From Treponema sp. (lineage in GTDB: Bacteria; Spirochaetota; Spirochaetia; Treponematales; Treponemataceae), in assembly GCA_021442965.1 (NCBI GenBank), contig JABUUX010000407.1, positions 1 through 6,900 on the forward strand: 6,900 nt of DNA, read 5' to 3'. A program made the translations under genes and the position numbers. The stretch's first letter is position 1. Each line of letters opens with the position of its first letter. A model generated the notes under the pieces. It searched no databases, was not told where the DNA came from, and saw only the letters and a program-made list of their open reading frames with translations. Shown here in pieces: positions 6,528-6,900 of this stretch.

Positions 6528-6617
6528 GGCAAAAACGGGACGCAGACAAAAATGGGGGTGGGAGCCCTATGGGAGGGGGTACCCACATTTTTGTCGTTAC
6601 TGGGACCCGTTTTTGCC
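6528..6617. repeat. 90-bp G-rich imperfect palindrome in the deoD upstream gap
   Basis: The outer arms GGCAAAAACGGG (6528-6539) and CCCGTTTTTGCC (6606-6617) are perfect over 12 bp. The inner arms GACAAAAATG (6545-6554) and CATTTTTGTC (6586-6595) are perfect over 10 bp. The internal loop between them is asymmetric (5 nt against 10 nt). The centre reads GGGGG-TGGGA-GCCCTA-TGGGA-GGGGG (6554-6579), followed by the 8-bp palindrome GGGTACCC (6577-6584). AT-rich flanks can pair further (ATTTAATT at 6508-6515, AATTAAAT at 6631-6638). It is far richer in G and C than its surroundings. It is not a terminator for its neighbours, since both are transcribed away from it. Candidate identities are a mobile palindromic repeat, a structured small RNA or a quadruplex-forming regulatory element. 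I see no other feature in 6494-6527 or 6618-6674. Confidence 0.85.
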
Positions 6618-6674
6618 ATAGTTTAGGTAAAATTAAATTTTACTTTATTTCTTAAATATTTTTAAACTTTCATA

Positions 6675-6702
6675 TATACAAATCTGTAATTAGGTATATA
6701 AT
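6675..6702 (+). promoter_or_regulatory. Promoter of the acyl-CoA ligase gene
   Basis: A weak TATACA -35 box (6675-6680), a 16-bp spacer and a consensus TATAAT -10 box (6697-6702) predict a start near 6709. The leader would be about 31 nt long and contain the ribosome site. Confidence 0.55.
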
Positions 6703-6722
6703 GTTATCGTCAATAGTAACAT
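6701..6722. promoter_or_regulatory. Possible operator: inverted repeat at the ligase promoter
   Basis: ATGTTA (6701-6706) and TAACAT (6717-6722) are perfect 6-bp arms around 10 bases. The repeat starts inside the -10 box and covers the predicted transcription start, the usual place for a repressor. The arms are short and AT-rich, so chance is a real alternative. Confidence 0.3.
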
Positions 6723-6727
6723 AATAT

Positions 6728-6733
6728 AGAGGA
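6728..6733 (+). promoter_or_regulatory. Ribosome binding site of the acyl-CoA ligase gene
   Basis: AGAGGA ends 6 nt before the ATG at 6740, an ideal spacing that decides the start. Confidence 0.8.
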
Positions 6734-6739
6734 ATATAT

Positions 6740-6900
6740 ATGGATTTAAGATTTTTCCAAAAAGAAAATGAATGTATGCCACGTGACCAGATTAAGGAAC
6801 TTCAGAGCAAGCGCCTTAAAGCACAGTTCAAATGGGCATACGAAAATGTTGAGTTCTACAGAAACCGCTGTAATGAACATGGAGTAACTCCTAGCGATGT
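6740..6900 (+). CDS. paaK: Phenylacetate-CoA ligase family protein, N-terminal fragment
   Basis: Only the first 53 codons are in the window; full-length members have about 430 residues. The stretch MPRDQIKELQSKRLKAQ (13-29) followed by AYENVEFYRNRCNEHGVTPSDV is the characteristic N-terminus of the PaaK family, which activates aryl acids with ATP to acyl-CoA via an acyl-adenylate. In anaerobic gut bacteria such enzymes often handle phenylacetate or indoleacetate from amino-acid fermentation; the substrate here is not shown. The AMP-binding core lies beyond the edge, so CapK-like or F390-synthetase-like relatives cannot be excluded. It diverges from deoD across a 282-bp gap and has its own promoter and ribosome site. 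Confidence 0.75.
   Translation, partial: MDLRFFQKENECMPRDQIKELQSKRLKAQFKWAYENVEFYRNRCNEHGVTPSD

Noticed and set aside
6528..6617. Palindrome as a rho-independent terminator of deoD or the ligase gene
   Set aside because: Both neighbours are transcribed away from it, and no T-run follows the stem on either side.
1..6900. CRISPR array, tRNA, rRNA, prophage or toxin-antitoxin genes
   Set aside because: No regularly spaced repeats, no cloverleaf-like sequence and no matching protein motifs were seen on either strand.

Overview
The window looks like a piece of a spirochete chromosome, most likely a host-associated Treponema. It is clearly AT-rich. It carries a short TlyC-type CBS/CorC protein with no membrane domain, periplasmic TPR proteins of the kind common in treponemes, and a LysM/LytM envelope protein. 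The genus call is inference from protein character and gene mix. No rRNA or other marker gene is present.

Layout from left to right. Positions 1-52 hold intergenic repeat debris: a REP-like hairpin and a motif resembling the end of an insertion sequence. Next is a leftward gene for a secreted protein with two LysM domains and a degenerate LytM (M23) domain (72-977). A 37-bp divergent promoter region separates it from a rightward gene for a secreted fibronectin-III-like/TPR protein (1015-1905). That gene converges, with only 16 bp between, on a leftward operon. In transcription order the operon is a nucleotidyltransferase (4797-5702), a TlyC-like CBS protein (4002-4790) and a large secreted TPR protein (1922-4018). 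The spacings are 6 bp and then a 17-bp overlap. Upstream of it on the same strand is purine nucleoside phosphorylase deoD (5756-6457). A 282-bp non-coding gap follows, holding a 90-bp G-rich imperfect palindrome. The window ends in the first 53 codons of a rightward phenylacetate-CoA-ligase-type gene (6740 onward).

The proteins divide into envelope or periplasmic ones (LysM/LytM, FnIII-TPR, the 698-aa TPR protein) and cytoplasmic ones (nucleotidyltransferase, TlyC-like, DeoD, acyl-CoA ligase). No single pathway joins them. The window looks like ordinary core genome with interesting regulatory DNA, and I see no defence system, prophage or CRISPR.

The most notable signals are non-coding. (1) The divergent promoters at 975-1017 form a near-perfect 17-bp inverted repeat that includes both start codons. 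Each strand has its own -35/-10 pair, and both mRNAs are predicted to be leaderless. (2) deoD also appears leaderless, with its -10 box inside a palindrome. (3) The 90-bp palindrome at 6528-6617 has a G-tract core able to form a quadruplex. Because it lies between divergent genes it cannot terminate either of them.
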